Shown: positions 1 through 9,914 of the stretch, piece by piece | Layout of the letters: each line of letters opens with the position of its first letter | How positions within the stretch are numbered: position 1 is the stretch's first letter | Source: Fragilariopsis cylindrus CCMP1102 | Taxonomy: Eukaryota; Bacillariophyta; Bacillariophyceae; Bacillariales; Bacillariaceae | Direction of reading: 5' to 3' | NCBI GenBank assembly: GCA_900095095.1 | Contig: FMBT01000621.1 | Span: 1-34,642, forward strand | Length of the DNA stretch: 34,642 bases | Position numbers and translations under genes: made by a program | The notes under the pieces: model-generated | Told to the model about the DNA's origin: nothing | Databases searched by the model: none | The model's input: the letters and a program-made list of their open reading frames with translations, nothing else

Positions 1-488
1 CTATATCCTATTCTTTTTGGTGGAGCTTTAGCAGCACGTAACAATTGGATTGAGGAAATCAAGTAAACAAGTCTCGGATTGTAATCTATTTGTGGCTCTT
101 GTTTCCGCAGTTTTATTTGGTATTATCTTCATTACAAATAAACCAACACCAGCTCTGAACTCCTATTTTGCATTTGTATATGGTATCCAGTGCATTCCAA
201 TTGGTCTTGCCGTCACAATCTTCTTTATGGATTTTGTTAATACCAAATACTTCTTTACTGATTTTTTTCTCCAAGTCTATGTACACTGCCTACTTGATAC
301 AAATGATCTTGCCTGTCCCAGCTGCATTGAAATGCTGGCAACTTGTCATGAATGCTACTAACATCAATGGTACAGATGGTGGTTGGGTCATGGTCGGGTT
401 TTTATTCTCATCTGTCTTAGCATTGATCTTTGATTGGACATTAGCATATATCATTTGGTCCATTCCAGGAGTTTCAAAAATCCTTTAA
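1..488 (+). CDS. Acyltransferase-3 family membrane protein, C-terminal part (5' truncated, frame-broken)
   Basis: The last ~160 residues of an integral-membrane acyltransferase (PF01757-like, OafA/YrhL type), a family that moves acyl groups onto sugars or other extracytoplasmic acceptors. Typical C-terminal features are visible: a GALAARNNWIEEI segment, then SKSMYTAYLIQMILPVP, then a last helix ending in LAYIIWSIPGVSKIL before the TAA at 486-488. The match is spread over three frames: frame 1 to about 50, frame 2 to about 265, frame 3 to the stop. Each change is explained by one extra base, near the AAA at 54-56 and in the T7 run at about 262-268. The N-terminal half lies outside the window. 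Either a pseudogene or indel errors at a low-coverage end. The family call rests on C-terminal motifs only. Confidence 0.6.
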
Positions 489-717
489 AAATATCTTGCA
501 GGCTATGTATATTTACCATGGCAGTACAGTGTATTTCATAAAACTTTTTCTATAAACATTGTCCTAGCATTTTCTTTCAAATCTATTACTTGCAGTTAAG
601 ATTGGCATGAATACTATAGAATTAGTGCTGTAAAGATTAATTCGTAACTTTTGTTCACAAGGAGAAGGCCGCTATCTTTTAACATTAATTTGTATCTGTG
701 GATATCTGTTTCTATGA

Positions 718-1472
718 CTACCGTTCGTCTAGTACGTGAGTCAGAGAATGCTGCTTGATTTCCATCAATCGATCATATGATGTAGATTCCAAAGCAGTAG
801 TGGTCGTCACTGTTGTTGTTGTCGTCGTAGCAATGATCATATTTACCTTATCAGATTCGGCCGTTGTTGTTGACAGTACCGCTGTTTCTGTGGCTGAGAC
901 TCGTTACTATTATTTTTTTCTGGCGTCTCAATAGCTGCTGCAGATTTTCTTATGGTATGGTTGGTACTTGTATGCTGGTGTAATGTACATTCGCCGTGTT
1001 GTTTTATTCTTCTTGCTGTTGTTGTTCCAGCTACTGAAACGATTTCATCGTTTGAAGATCCGAATGATCGTTCTGTAACTTTATCCTTTTCAATATGTTC
1101 TATGCCTGCTGTTCGTCTCTTTTTCTTTTCCTCGATATAGATTTCTCAATGATACTACCTGATGATACCATCTTAGTGTACTGTTGTTGATGGTGGATCG
1201 GACAACGGTTTTCCAGTATTCTACAAAAATGAGTGTATTGTTTCTAGAAACATTCACGTAAAGTACGAGAGGAGGCAACAAGATAAGCCACCGCGTTGTG
1301 TGTCCATATCGATCGATATCCAGGTGGTGGCCTACTTCATCTCCTATGTTCGGATGGTTACCCAGGAATTGTTTCATCCACATAATCTCCTACCTTCATA
1401 TCCTACTATCTCACCATCTAATCCACCAACCGTATCAACCACTACCTTCACCGACTGACTCGCGTACGACAT
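718..1472 (-). pseudogene. Unrecognised protein-coding gene broken by many frameshifts
   Basis: Read on the minus strand from an ATG at 1472, protein-like segments follow one another in different frames: MSYASQSVKVVVDTVGG and DGEIVGYEGR, then GDYVDETIPG, NHPNIGDEVGHHLDID, THNAVAYLVASSRTLRECF, FLETIHSFL, NTGKPLSDPPSTTVH, KMVSSGSIIEKSISRKRKR, IEHIEKDKVTERSFGSSND, and a Thr-rich tail ending SYDRLMEIKQHSLTHVLDER before the TAG at 718-720. The order and contiguity suggest one ancestral protein of about 240-250 residues with a basic, possibly nuclear-localising RKRKR patch. About seven one-base shifts and one in-frame TAG interrupt it. I do not recognise the family. It could be a decayed gene or a functional gene read through poor sequence; a spliced gene is less likely because the breaks lack GT-AG pairs. 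Confidence 0.4.
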
Positions 1473-1982
1473 CGCTGACTGATTCTCATACGAATACAGA
1501 CAATTTAAAAAATTGATGATTGATTAATACGAGTACGAGTACAATACAGTTCAATAGGTGCAATTTTAGACAAAATGCGTGTACAATATTACCCACCATC
1601 CTCCCACCATCTTATAAATGTACACGTTGATTGAAAAAAGTGGAAAAAAATTGTAAGGAAGATATAAATGGTAAAATGCATAATTAAATTTTTATAAATA
1701 TTCTATTTTTGGCTATATGAAATGTATCTATTACTGCAAATCAACTTTAGTATAGGGTCATAATAAAACTAGGATATATCATATTATATAAGGTCGTGAT
1801 AAAACTATATTAGTCCTATATCATATCATATCATATTATATTATATCATCCCGCTGTTGTTCATTGCATTTCTCTATCTCAATATTTCGATTCCGTGTTT
1901 TATTGGTCCACTATTCAAATATCATATCGTTTCTTTGGTTCCTGTTTTTGCTTCTGTTGTTGTAATTTTTGGTTAAGATTGT
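1473..1982. other. Intergenic, AT-rich
   Basis: No gene recognised. It holds short AT-rich imperfect repeats of the type ATATCATATCATATT around 1775-1850. It separates the broken minus-strand gene from the 3' end of the first F-box/LRR-like gene. Confidence 0.5.
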
Positions 1983-3008
1983 TTAGTTCAATAGTTCGAT
2001 TTCAGGTCGTTCCCTTCGCAACATTGTCATATTTTCTGATGTTAAATCACTTCGAAACCAACGTAAAGACGGAACGCTACGAACAAACTTAATTAACGCA
2101 TTTTGTATGAAAGATGACTCGTCGTGATCGGGTTGGAACAAATGCATCTGATCGCGTTTCAATTTCCAACCATGCACTGATGAGTGTTCCAATTTCATGT
2201 TCAGAATCGAAACACGTTCGAGAGCCTTGCAACAATGATGGAATATGAACATCTCTCGATGGTTATTTAAGTCCGACATTTTATTTCCATCACGGAGGTG
2301 TATGCAGAATACTACATTATTCATATGAATTTCTTTTAGGTAACGAGAATCTGACATGGCGAGTCCAGTCAAATTGATTCCGTCAGAAAGACTACTACGC
2401 GAAGTTACTACTTTTTCCAGAAGAGGACAATAATATGATAATTCATTGATGATACCATTGGTAACAGTTGTACCAGAAAGATCTACCTCACGTAATTTTG
2501 GCAAAATTTTCATGATGATGGACGGGAGGCCCCAGATTTTTGGAGAAGGTGTAGAGAAATTTAACGACGTAATTCCATTCATTCGAAAATCTTCTTTTCC
2601 CACCATCCTGATTAATTTAGAAAAGTCTTTATGATGAAAATGGTGTAGACCCTTGAATGTCATAACGTTATAACTTTGTAATCTTTTCTTTGTCTTCTCG
2701 TTCAAGAAATATCCGCGTATATTTTGGAAGAGTTCTAGTGTCGAACTTCCTCTAACTTCGAATACAGAAGTGATTTTATTTTTATTTCCAGGTTCGTTAT
2801 GAATTATACCATGCATCTGTTTTGATACTACACTAAAATTAATCAAACTTTCTTGTTCGAACCAACTAATAATTTCAATAGTAATTGGGACTGGAATATT
2901 CCAAGATGCAACAATATTTTTTTGACGTCGTGTTCTACTCGCAATACCATTAATAGGTAGAGGAGAACGTTTACGCTTACCATTCTTTTTGCTACTAGCT
3001 CGTGGCAT
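1983..3008 (-). CDS. F-box/LRR-like protein, paralogue 1 (intact)
   Basis: A 341-residue single-exon protein starting at the ATG at 3008. Residues 1-30 are basic with a likely nuclear signal (KKNGKRKR at 7-14) and the motif IASRTRRQK. Residues ~38-75 resemble an F-box: a VPITIEIISWF helix and a following SVVSKQMHGII helix, the pattern that binds Skp1 in SCF ubiquitin ligases. Residues ~160-300 contain irregular leucine-rich repeats (LREVDLSGTTVT, LLEKVV, LKEIHMNNV, LERVSILNM). The C-terminus carries LRWFRSDLT and ends ERPEIELLN. By family logic the repeats would select a target for ubiquitination; the substrate is unknown. It has a broken paralogue about 3 kb away on the same strand. F-box assignment is by pattern, not search; a plain LRR protein is the alternative. 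Confidence 0.7.
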   Translation of the reverse strand: MPRASSKKNGKRKRSPLPINGIASRTRRQKNIVASWNIPVPITIEIISWFEQESLINFSVVSKQMHGIIHNEPGNKNKITSVFEVRGSSTLELFQNIRGYFLNEKTKKRLQSYNVMTFKGLHHFHHKDFSKLIRMVGKEDFRMNGITSLNFSTPSPKIWGLPSIIMKILPKLREVDLSGTTVTNGIINELSYYCPLLEKVVTSRSSLSDGINLTGLAMSDSRYLKEIHMNNVVFCIHLRDGNKMSDLNNHREMFIFHHCCKALERVSILNMKLEHSSVHGWKLKRDQMHLFQPDHDESSFIQNALIKFVRSVPSLRWFRSDLTSENMTMLRRERPEIELLN

Positions 3009-3640
3009 TTTTCTTACAGTAATGTTTGGCTTCGATGACGATGACGATTGTTAATATTGGATCGGTAAGGGACGAGTAGTATAGTAATTTAGGATGTCAA
3101 AGGATGATTTATGGAAGGACGGCAAAATGAAGAGATAAGTGTTGTAGGAATGTTTTGTTATCTTGTTGCTGTCGTGGTCTTTTGATTGTTGCCTCTGCTA
3201 TAGAAAAAGAATGGTAGACACGAGTGAGAGTCCACGGTGGCAAAGAGAAAATTTGAATTTACGTATCATCATGAATATTATTTCTTTTGTGTGTTGTCGC
3301 CACCAGTATGTAGCGGTGGCTCTGTATTACGCGTAGTGTTCACAGACACGTTACTGTACTCCGTTTTCTTCCCTTCCTTCTTCTACAAACCTTGATTAGC
3401 TACGAAAGCAACTGACAACAATAAGCAAAACGCCACGGCGATCGTGATCATCAGCATGCGATAAATGATAAATGATAAATAAACGAAGAAAAAACACGAA
3501 AAAATGCAACGAGAAAAATATATGCACGGTTTCGCGCGATCTTTAGTTGGCAAGGACACAACGAAGAATAAAGGGACTAAGATATGAATCTCGCTGTTCT
3601 TTCAATTCGGTAGCCGCAACTACTATCTAGAAACACTTTT
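3009..3640. other. Upstream region of F-box paralogue 1
   Basis: No gene seen. It shares short stretches in the same order (GAGTCCACGG-like near 3230, GTGTTCAC-like near 3340, ACTGACAACAA near 3410) with the region upstream of paralogue 2 (about 6880-7250), so the duplication appears to have included the promoter region. Confidence 0.4.
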
Positions 3641-3654
3641 GTATTGCCCTTCAA

Positions 3655-4047
3655 ACACATATATTTTTCAATTTTTACGATTCATTTTTACCTCATTATT
3701 TCTACATTTTCGAAGCTTGGATAATGACACAAGCTACTTCTCAATCCGCAAGAGTTAGAACCACTTCTCAATCCGCAAGAGTTAGAATCAATTCCTTCAA
3801 AAATAAGAACCCGAATACTTCAAAATTTTCGAGTACCATTATGTTTAATCGTATTTCGTAAGAATTTAGTTGTCGCAGAACACAGACATCATCATTTATT
3901 TAAATACCGATAGTCGGTATCGCAGCAGCTAGCATCGTAAAATTACGCAATGACTTCTATAAAACCAAGCAAGACAAAACATTCCATTCCCAATACATAC
4001 AACTTTTTTTTATTCGAAATTCAAAAGAACAGAAGTGACTCAGGAAG
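3655..4047. repeat. Segmental duplication, copy 1
   Basis: Matches 4431-4797 in the same orientation. Shared blocks include ACCTCATTATTTCTACATTT, AATCGTATTTCGTAAGAA, GCAGCTAGCATCGT, AATGACTTCTA and AAACCAAGCAAGACAAAACA. The block just after it (GTGACTCAGGAAGAACAA) resembles the start of the small membrane-protein gene that follows copy 2 (ATGACTCAAGAAGAAAAAG), so copy 1 may carry the eroded beginning of a second copy of that gene. Confidence 0.7.
3736..3789. repeat. 27-bp direct tandem repeat, two units
   Basis: ACTTCTCAATCCGCAAGAG followed by TTAGAACC or TTAGAATC occurs at 3736 and again at 3763. It is absent from the other copy of the surrounding duplication, so it arose after that duplication. 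Confidence 0.85.
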
Positions 4048-4430
4048 AACAATGTGTTTACGCAACTTCTGTACTTGACACGTGCCTATTTAAATGAAGA
4101 ATTGAATCGTCACTTATTGCGCTCGTGGAAATGTGTTCGTGCCAAATTTTTTGTGCCGCGCCACATTTTAAATTGTAGTGGCTCATTTTTTGAGTGGTTA
4201 ATTTATATCACCGACTACTGTGCTGCAGTCATATTGGTTAGGGTGATGGCATTTGATATTGATTTATTCTGTATGCATAAAATTGCAATACTGTTCTAGT
4301 GTAACAGAATCAGATTGGTTGAGTGGTAGAGTGGTTATCAAATGGACGAGACACATACTATATTGAACAAATCCCTAAGGAAGGTGCAATCTTGGTTGTT
4401 ATTTTTAACGATCTGAGGTGAAGCTATTGT

Positions 4431-4797
4431 TCTTTGTTACGTCCACTTCGCCCTTCAACTACGTACATTTTTCAATATATAATGACGATTCAATTTTACC
4501 TCATTATTTCTACATTTTCGAAGCTAGCTTAATGAATCCCTCCAAAGATAAGAACTCGAATGATCAAAATTGCTTGAGTACTAAAGTTGAATCGTATTTC
4601 GTAAGAAGTTAGTTGTAGCAGCTAGCATCGTGAGAAAAGATAATGACTTCTACAAAACGAAGCAGAACAAAACATTCCCTTCCCTATACATACAACTTTT
4701 TTGTATTCTATAAAACCAAGCAAGACAAAACATTCCTTTCCCCATACATACAACCTTTTTGTATTCGAAATTCGAAAGAAAAGAAGTAATTTGATTA
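4431..4797. repeat. Segmental duplication, copy 2
   Basis: Second copy of the 3655-4047 block, ending immediately upstream of the small membrane-protein gene. Inside it, a ~57-bp piece (AAAACCAAGCAAGACAAAAC ... ATACATACAAC, T-run, GTATTC) is tandemly repeated at about 4650-4705 and 4706-4763. Confidence 0.7.
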
Positions 4798-4803
4798 TAC
4801 GTG

Positions 4804-5298
4804 ATGGATAACATAATGACTCAAGAAGAAAAAGAACTTGCTAATATTCGTCTTTATAATCAAATTTATGATACAGTTGATGATGACAACGACGACGACG
4901 ACGACGATGACGACCACGATAGACTAATTTTTGTTTTCTGGTGGCTTCTAATTGCTGTGCTTTGTTGTTTTTTCTCTTATTGTTATTATTATTGTCGTAA
5001 GAACAATGACAATGACGATAATAACGACTTTACTGATGGTACTAATTCTGTAGCAACAACAGTAGTTCTAAATGAAGACATTACCGAATACGACTACGAA
5101 GATGATGACTTAGAGAAACAGCAGCAACAAAAACAACGACGCCGCAGTAGTATTAAAAGTAATAATAACAGTAATAAAAATAATAATAGTGATAGTGATA
5201 ATATTATTATAACCGACGATACGAACGATGATGATATTGATAAGGAAGAAGAAGAAGTAGAAGAAGAAGAATGCACTACGAACCTACGATTACAGTAG
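4804..5298 (+). CDS. Small acidic single-pass membrane protein, unknown function
   Basis: A 164-residue ORF from the ATG at 4804 (a second ATG follows at codon 5). Residues ~1-28 are polar, followed by a poly-Asp stretch. Residues ~41-66 form one hydrophobic, Cys/Tyr/Trp-rich segment (LIFVFWWLLIAVLCCFFSYC), a probable transmembrane helix. The rest is an acidic and Asn/Ser/Gln-rich low-complexity tail with one basic KQRRRSSIK patch. I do not recognise a family. It sits between the two F-box paralogues, directly after a duplicated non-coding block that may act as its promoter. The hydrophobic block surrounded by acidic linkers argues for a real gene, but low-complexity ORFs can arise by chance. 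Confidence 0.5.
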   Translation: MDNIMTQEEKELANIRLYNQIYDTVDDDNDDDDDDDDHDRLIFVFWWLLIAVLCCFFSYCYYYCRKNNDNDDNNDFTDGTNSVATTVVLNEDITEYDYEDDDLEKQQQQKQRRRSSIKSNNNSNKNNNSDSDNIIITDDTNDDDIDKEEEEVEEEECTTNLRLQ

Positions 5299-5658
5299 TA
5301 ACAATCATGCACGAGACAAGACCAGACAAGACAATGATACAATAACAGAAATGAATATATATATATACAGTAACACCTTACTCCTACTTCAATTCATCCC
5401 AGTATATAAAATTATAAACAGAACTTACTACATATCATAATTTTCTATCTTCTTAAAAACTGTACACTGTACAGAGTTGTATACAACTGTTGTCCATCAC
5501 GTTTCTCTTATTCATTATACAAGTCGATTCATTCCGTGTTTTCTTCCAGTAATAAGGATCTAGATATCATACCGTTTTAGTTCATCATTCGTTGTTTCAA
5601 ACTATATCTAGAATGCACACGCTTCTTGTTTGTTCGTTTGTTTGTTTGTGTATCCTAT
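5299..5658. other. Intergenic, convergent 3' regions
   Basis: AT-rich spacer between the small membrane-protein gene and the 3' end of the second F-box paralogue, with a short (AT)n near 5355 and (TTTG)n near 5630-5648. Nothing else seen. Confidence 0.5.
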
Positions 5659-6607
5659 TCAATTTAATAATTCGATTCCTGGTCGTTCCATTCGAAGCAT
5701 CTCCATATTTTCTTGAGTTAAATCACTTCGAAACCAACGTAAGGTTTGTGGAGCATTACGAATAAATTTAATGGATACATTTTGACTGAATGCAAACTGT
5801 TGCTCATCATCAAAACCAAGATACGACATGAATCTCATATTTCTAATCGAAACACGTTCGAGAGCATCACAACAATAATGGAACATAAAGGTATCTTGAT
5901 GATCATTTAGGTCACTATCTTGGTTATCCCCATGAAAATACGAATTATCGATATAAATTTCCTTTAATTTTTTGGAAAATATCATGTCGTATGCACTTAT
6001 GTAGAAACCTGTACTATTATGCATTGTAAGTTTTTCTAAAGAAGGACAATACCTGGATAAATCCGAAAGTATCCCAGTAGCAGAAATATTCGTATTAGAC
6101 ATATCAACTTGACGTAAATTTGGCAACATAATGAAAAGTGCGGATGTGAGGGAATTAATTGTTCCAGGTGAAAAAGATGTAGAAAAATCTAAAGACGTAA
6201 TTCCGTTCATCTGAATATCTTCCGCTATGATCAGCCTGAAACTTGTCTAAATCCTTGAACCTCATGATGACATAAGATTGTAACTTGTTTTTTGTCTTCT
6301 TGTTCTTAAAATAACCACGTAGATTTTCAAACAAAGTTTCTAGTGAAGTTCTACCTATGACTTCAAATACAGGAATAATTCTATTCTCATTTCCAGGTTC
6401 ATTACCAGCAATAATACCATTCAACTTTTTTGATACTAAACATAAATTCATCAAACTTTCTTGATCTAACCAACTAATAGTTTCAATAATAACAGGAACT
6501 GGTAGTAGTAAATTCCAAAAAGATGCGATCGTTGATTTCTTTTGACGACGTGTCCTACTTGCAATACTGCCATCTTCAATAGAAAGACGTTTACGATTAC
6601 TATTCAT
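5659..6607 (-). pseudogene. F-box/LRR-like protein, paralogue 2 (frameshifted)
   Basis: Paralogue of 1983-3008: it shares IASRTRRQK, the F-box-like helix (VIIETISWLDQESLMNL), the LRR block (LPNLRQVDMSNTNIS), RYCPSLEKL, LERVSIRNM, LRWFRSDLT and the ending ERPGIELLN. The frame from the ATG at 6607 covers the N-terminal ~138 residues and is lost near 6235; the LRR half continues in another frame from MNGITSLDF at 6210. Between the shared FK and MNG codons paralogue 1 has 69 nt and this copy 43, a net loss of 26 nt that destroys the frame. This is more than a one-base sequencing slip would explain, although a 27-nt deletion plus one error is possible. Likely a decaying duplicate; otherwise two short proteins. 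Confidence 0.65.
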
Positions 6608-7439
6608 CTTGTTGTTGTTGTTGTTAGCTCGTGGATTTTTTATGTTTGGCTATAATAATGTTGACAACGATGACAATAATGATGACTGTTATATTAATAG
6701 TATCGCAGAATGTTTTGTTGTTTTATTGTAAGAAGAATATGGTTGTAATGTTTGGTTGGTTTATTATTGTTCTTGCCGTGTTGGTTTATTGTTGCCTACA
6801 CATTACTACCTAGTAATAGAAATAATGGTATCAATCTGTACTCAGAATGTGAATGTGAATATCACGCGTGATTGCTATCTTGCACGAGTGAGTTGAGTTG
6901 TTGAGTTGAGTGAGTGTCCACGGTCTTATCGAAGAGAAAGAAAATTTTGTATTACAGTACGTAGTCGTCGCCATCTTGAGTGAGTGAGTCGAGTCGAGTC
7001 GTAGTCGTCACCATACTATTATCTCTTATTGCGTGGCGCGGTGTTGTGTTGTTCGCGGTGCTGTTATAATACGGTAGTTATACCCACTTCTCCGCTCGTC
7101 CCCAACGTGTGAATACTCCATGATGTCTTCTTTCTTCGACAGAGGCGAGTTGGGGCTCTATTACTACGGCGTATTATTTGTATTCTATGAGTGTTCACGA
7201 TGAGAGCAGATAACGTTTTGTGACTGTGTATGTGAGTCTAACTGACAACAATATCTAGAATTTCGCGAATAATAGTTTTTTCTTTCAAAAAATAAATTTG
7301 TATCTTCTGCTTCAATTACAGTCAGTACTACTGTAAGAGTAACTGGTTATATAATTAATAATCCCCCAAAAATAAGCATAGAGGAGGCCCCGAAGATAAA
7401 ATGTATTTGGGGGAAACAAAAATATTTTTTAGGGACAAA
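6608..7439. other. Intergenic region upstream of F-box paralogue 2
   Basis: No gene recognised. Contains GAGT/GAGTC-rich direct repeats (about 6885-6915 and 6975-7000) and stretches resembling the upstream region of paralogue 1. Runs up to the left inverted repeat of the CpG-poor element. Confidence 0.4.
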
Positions 7440-7661
7440 ACCCAAATGAATTCAGTATAAAAACAAAATCATGCAAAAAAATTGCTAGTATTTGTTAGTG
7501 CAGTATATTAAAAACTTTAGCATCAAGTATATACACCTAAAAAGTCATTTTTTTGGAAAGTAAGGTATGAAGTTTACAATTGACCTATTGGATGAAGAAC
7601 GTTTGTATTCCTTAGTCTTATAAGTCTACTTGTATCTAACAATGTAGGCTCACACACAGCA
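7440..7661 (+). repeat. Left terminal inverted repeat
   Basis: Its sequence matches the reverse complement of 9915-10160, best over 7485-7661: CTAGTATTTG, TTTAGCATCAAGTATATACA, GAAGTTTACAATTGACCTAT, GTATTCCTTA and GGCTCACACACA occur in the same order with few gaps. Similarity weakens toward 7440. Confidence 0.85.
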
Positions 7662-7699
7662 CACATTTTTGGGATTTAAAATGTATGTGTACACACAAC

Positions 7700-8219
7700 A
7701 AAATATCTCATTTGAAAGGGTTGCAGAGGACAACACCAGATGAGTCGGGTGCACTAGCATCCGCATAGTGTACTAGAACATTTTGCTAGCCTTCTACAAG
7801 TTTTTTGTTTCTGTGGTTGCGGAATAAAATTTGTTTTACTAATGTGGTAGGCACACTAAAACATGATTGTTGATCAAAATGAACCACTAAATATCTCATA
7901 TGAAAGGGTTGCAGAGGACAACACCAGATGTGTTGGGTGCACTAGCATCCGCATAGTGTACTAGAACAATGTGTTAGCCTCCTACTACTTTCTTGCTACT
8001 GTGGCTACGGAATGAAATTCATGTTGCTTGTGTGGAAGGCACAAAAACTATAACACAATTTTTGATCAGAAATAATGAATACAAAGTATCTCAAATAAAA
8101 GGGGTGCACAGGACAACACCAGATGTGTTGGGTGCACAAACATCCACATAGTGTACTAGAACATTGTGTTTGCCTCCTACCACTTTTTTGTTCATGTGGT
8201 TGAGGAATAAAATTCATTA
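7700..8219. repeat. ~192-bp tandem repeats, block 1 (2 full units plus a partial)
   Basis: Units begin AAATATCTCAT at about 7700, 7889 and 8082; the third is cut after ~138 bp. Shared landmarks are GAAAGGGTTGCAGAGGACAA, CACCAGATG, GGGTGCACTAGCAT and TGATCAAAATGAA. These units are more diverged than those of block 2. Confidence 0.9.
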
Positions 8220-8220
8220 T

Positions 8221-8797
8221 GCAGTTAATGGACTTTTATAGTATTCCTTTTCTTCAACACAAATAACAGCACATCCATCCATCCATCTACCAACCATGGA
8301 TGCAGCATTAAAGCAGGTAACATCTCTTGTTAGTTAGTAGACTTTTATAGCATTACTTTCATAGCATTCCTTTCCTTCAACGCAAACAACAGCACATACA
8401 TTCACACTGAATTTGGGTCTATATTAGCTAAAATCCACTGAAAATATTTTGCACAAGGTGTACCATGTGAACCAGAGGCCCTGCTAATGGGGGATTTAGG
8501 TGGGTTAGTTTATTTTATGAGTATTTGTGCGGATGTTCCTGTCAAAATTGGTGTGGGATCGTTTTCCAACCAACAGTGACTATTTTAAGTACAGTCCTTG
8601 ATTGGTTTTTGCCTTATATTTTTGCCTTATATATTGTGGGTTGGGATGATGATACTTCCCATTCACAAGTGAGATGTCCTAGTGAGGACAGTGAATCAAT
8701 TCTGTGTTCTAATTTACCTGGTGGTATGTATAGTAAGTTTAAATAATGAAAAATGTACGTATTTTGGACCATATGATTTTTGATCTGAAATGAATAC
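8221..8797. other. Unique core between the two tandem-repeat blocks
   Basis: Contains its own imperfect direct repeat (ACTTTTATAG, then CTTCAACACAAATAACAGCA and CTTCAACGCAAACAACAGCA, at about 8229 and 8340). One open stretch ends at 8746 with a Cys-rich piece (CGCSCQNWCGIVFQPTVT). It may be a remnant of an element gene or chance; no family is recognised. Confidence 0.4.
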
Positions 8798-9629
8798 AAA
8801 ATATCTCATTTGAAAGGGTTGCAGAGGACAACACCAGATGGGTCAGGTGCACTAGCATTCACATAGAGAACTAGAATATTGTGTTTGCCTCCTACAGCTT
8901 TTCTGTTCCTGTGGTTTTGGGATGATGTACATTTTGCTGTTGTGGAAGGCACACAAACAACAACATGATTTTTGATCAGAAATGAACACAAAATATCTCA
9001 TTTGAAAGGGTTGCAGAAGACAACACCAGATGGGTCAGGTGCACTAGTATTCACATAGAGAACTAGAATATTGTGTTTGCCTCCTACAAATTTTCTGCTG
9101 ATGTGGTTTTGGGATGATATACATTTTGCTGTTGTGGAAGGCACACAAACAACAACATGATTTTTGATCAGAAATGAACACAAAATATCTCATTTGAAAG
9201 GGTTGCAGAAGACAACACTAGATGGGTCAGGTGCACTAGTATTCACATAGAGTACTAGAATATTGTGTTTGCCTCCTACAGCTTTTCTGTTGCTGTGGTT
9301 TTTGAATGATATACATTTTACCGGTGAGGAAGGCACACAAACAACAACATGATTTTTGATCTGAAATGAATACAAAATATCTCATTTGAAAGGGTTACAG
9401 CGGACAACACCAGATGGTTCAGGTGCACTAGCATTCACATAGAGTATTAGAACATTGCATCTGCCTCCTATCACTTTTCTGCTGATGTGGTTTTGGGATG
9501 ATATACATTTTGCTGTTGTGGAAGGCACACAAACAACATGATTTTTGATCAAAATGAAGAACAAAATATCTCATATGAAAGGGTTGCAGAGGGCAACACA
9601 AGATGGGTTGGGTGCACTAGCATCCATCA
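8798..9629. repeat. 192-bp tandem repeats, block 2 (4 full units plus a partial)
   Basis: Units start at about 8798, 8990, 9182, 9374 and 9563; the first three spacings are exactly 192 bp. Units are very similar, sharing AAAATATCTCATTTGAAAGG, GGTCAGGTGCACTAG and GATTTTTGATC. Because 192 is a multiple of three, the same 61-codon minus-strand frame is open in four units. No such frame begins with ATG at the repeated position, so I do not call genes. Confidence 0.9.
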
Positions 9630-9914
9630 TACCCATGCTTACAAGGTCTTCCTAATTCTTAGGTCTCCATGGAGGGTATGAAGATATAGGGTGGCATTAA
9701 CCACAAAATGGGCTATTTAGGCCCCAAAACAGGGGTTTCCACTTTTGTGTGCACCTAAGCTGGATCATCAGCACAAAACACCAAGAGTAAGTTCCCTTTG
9801 GTAAATATGGTACATCCCATCCATATATTTTGGAATGATTCACCCCTTTGAGTGTACTGTATGTTCACAAAACACTGCAAATGGGCCATTTTTGAGGGTT
9901 ATTTGATGTGTCCT

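Noticed and set aside
4054..4299. 81-codon ORF after duplication copy 1
   Set aside because: Non-ATG start, no recognisable domain, lies in decayed duplicated DNA.
4314..4390. A-box-like GGTTGAGTGGTAGAGTGG
   Set aside because: No matching B box or cloverleaf follows (TTGAACAAATCCC is out of place and unpaired).
5094..5342. 82-codon minus-strand ORF rich in Ser/Leu
   Set aside because: Antisense shadow of the Asp/Asn/Glu-rich tail of the 4804-5298 gene.
8806..9564. Four successive 60-61 codon ORFs on the minus strand with similar translations
   Set aside because: They repeat because the unit length (192) is divisible by three; their common start is not ATG and they lie in a CpG-poor repeat array. 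Treated as a by-product of the tandem repeat.
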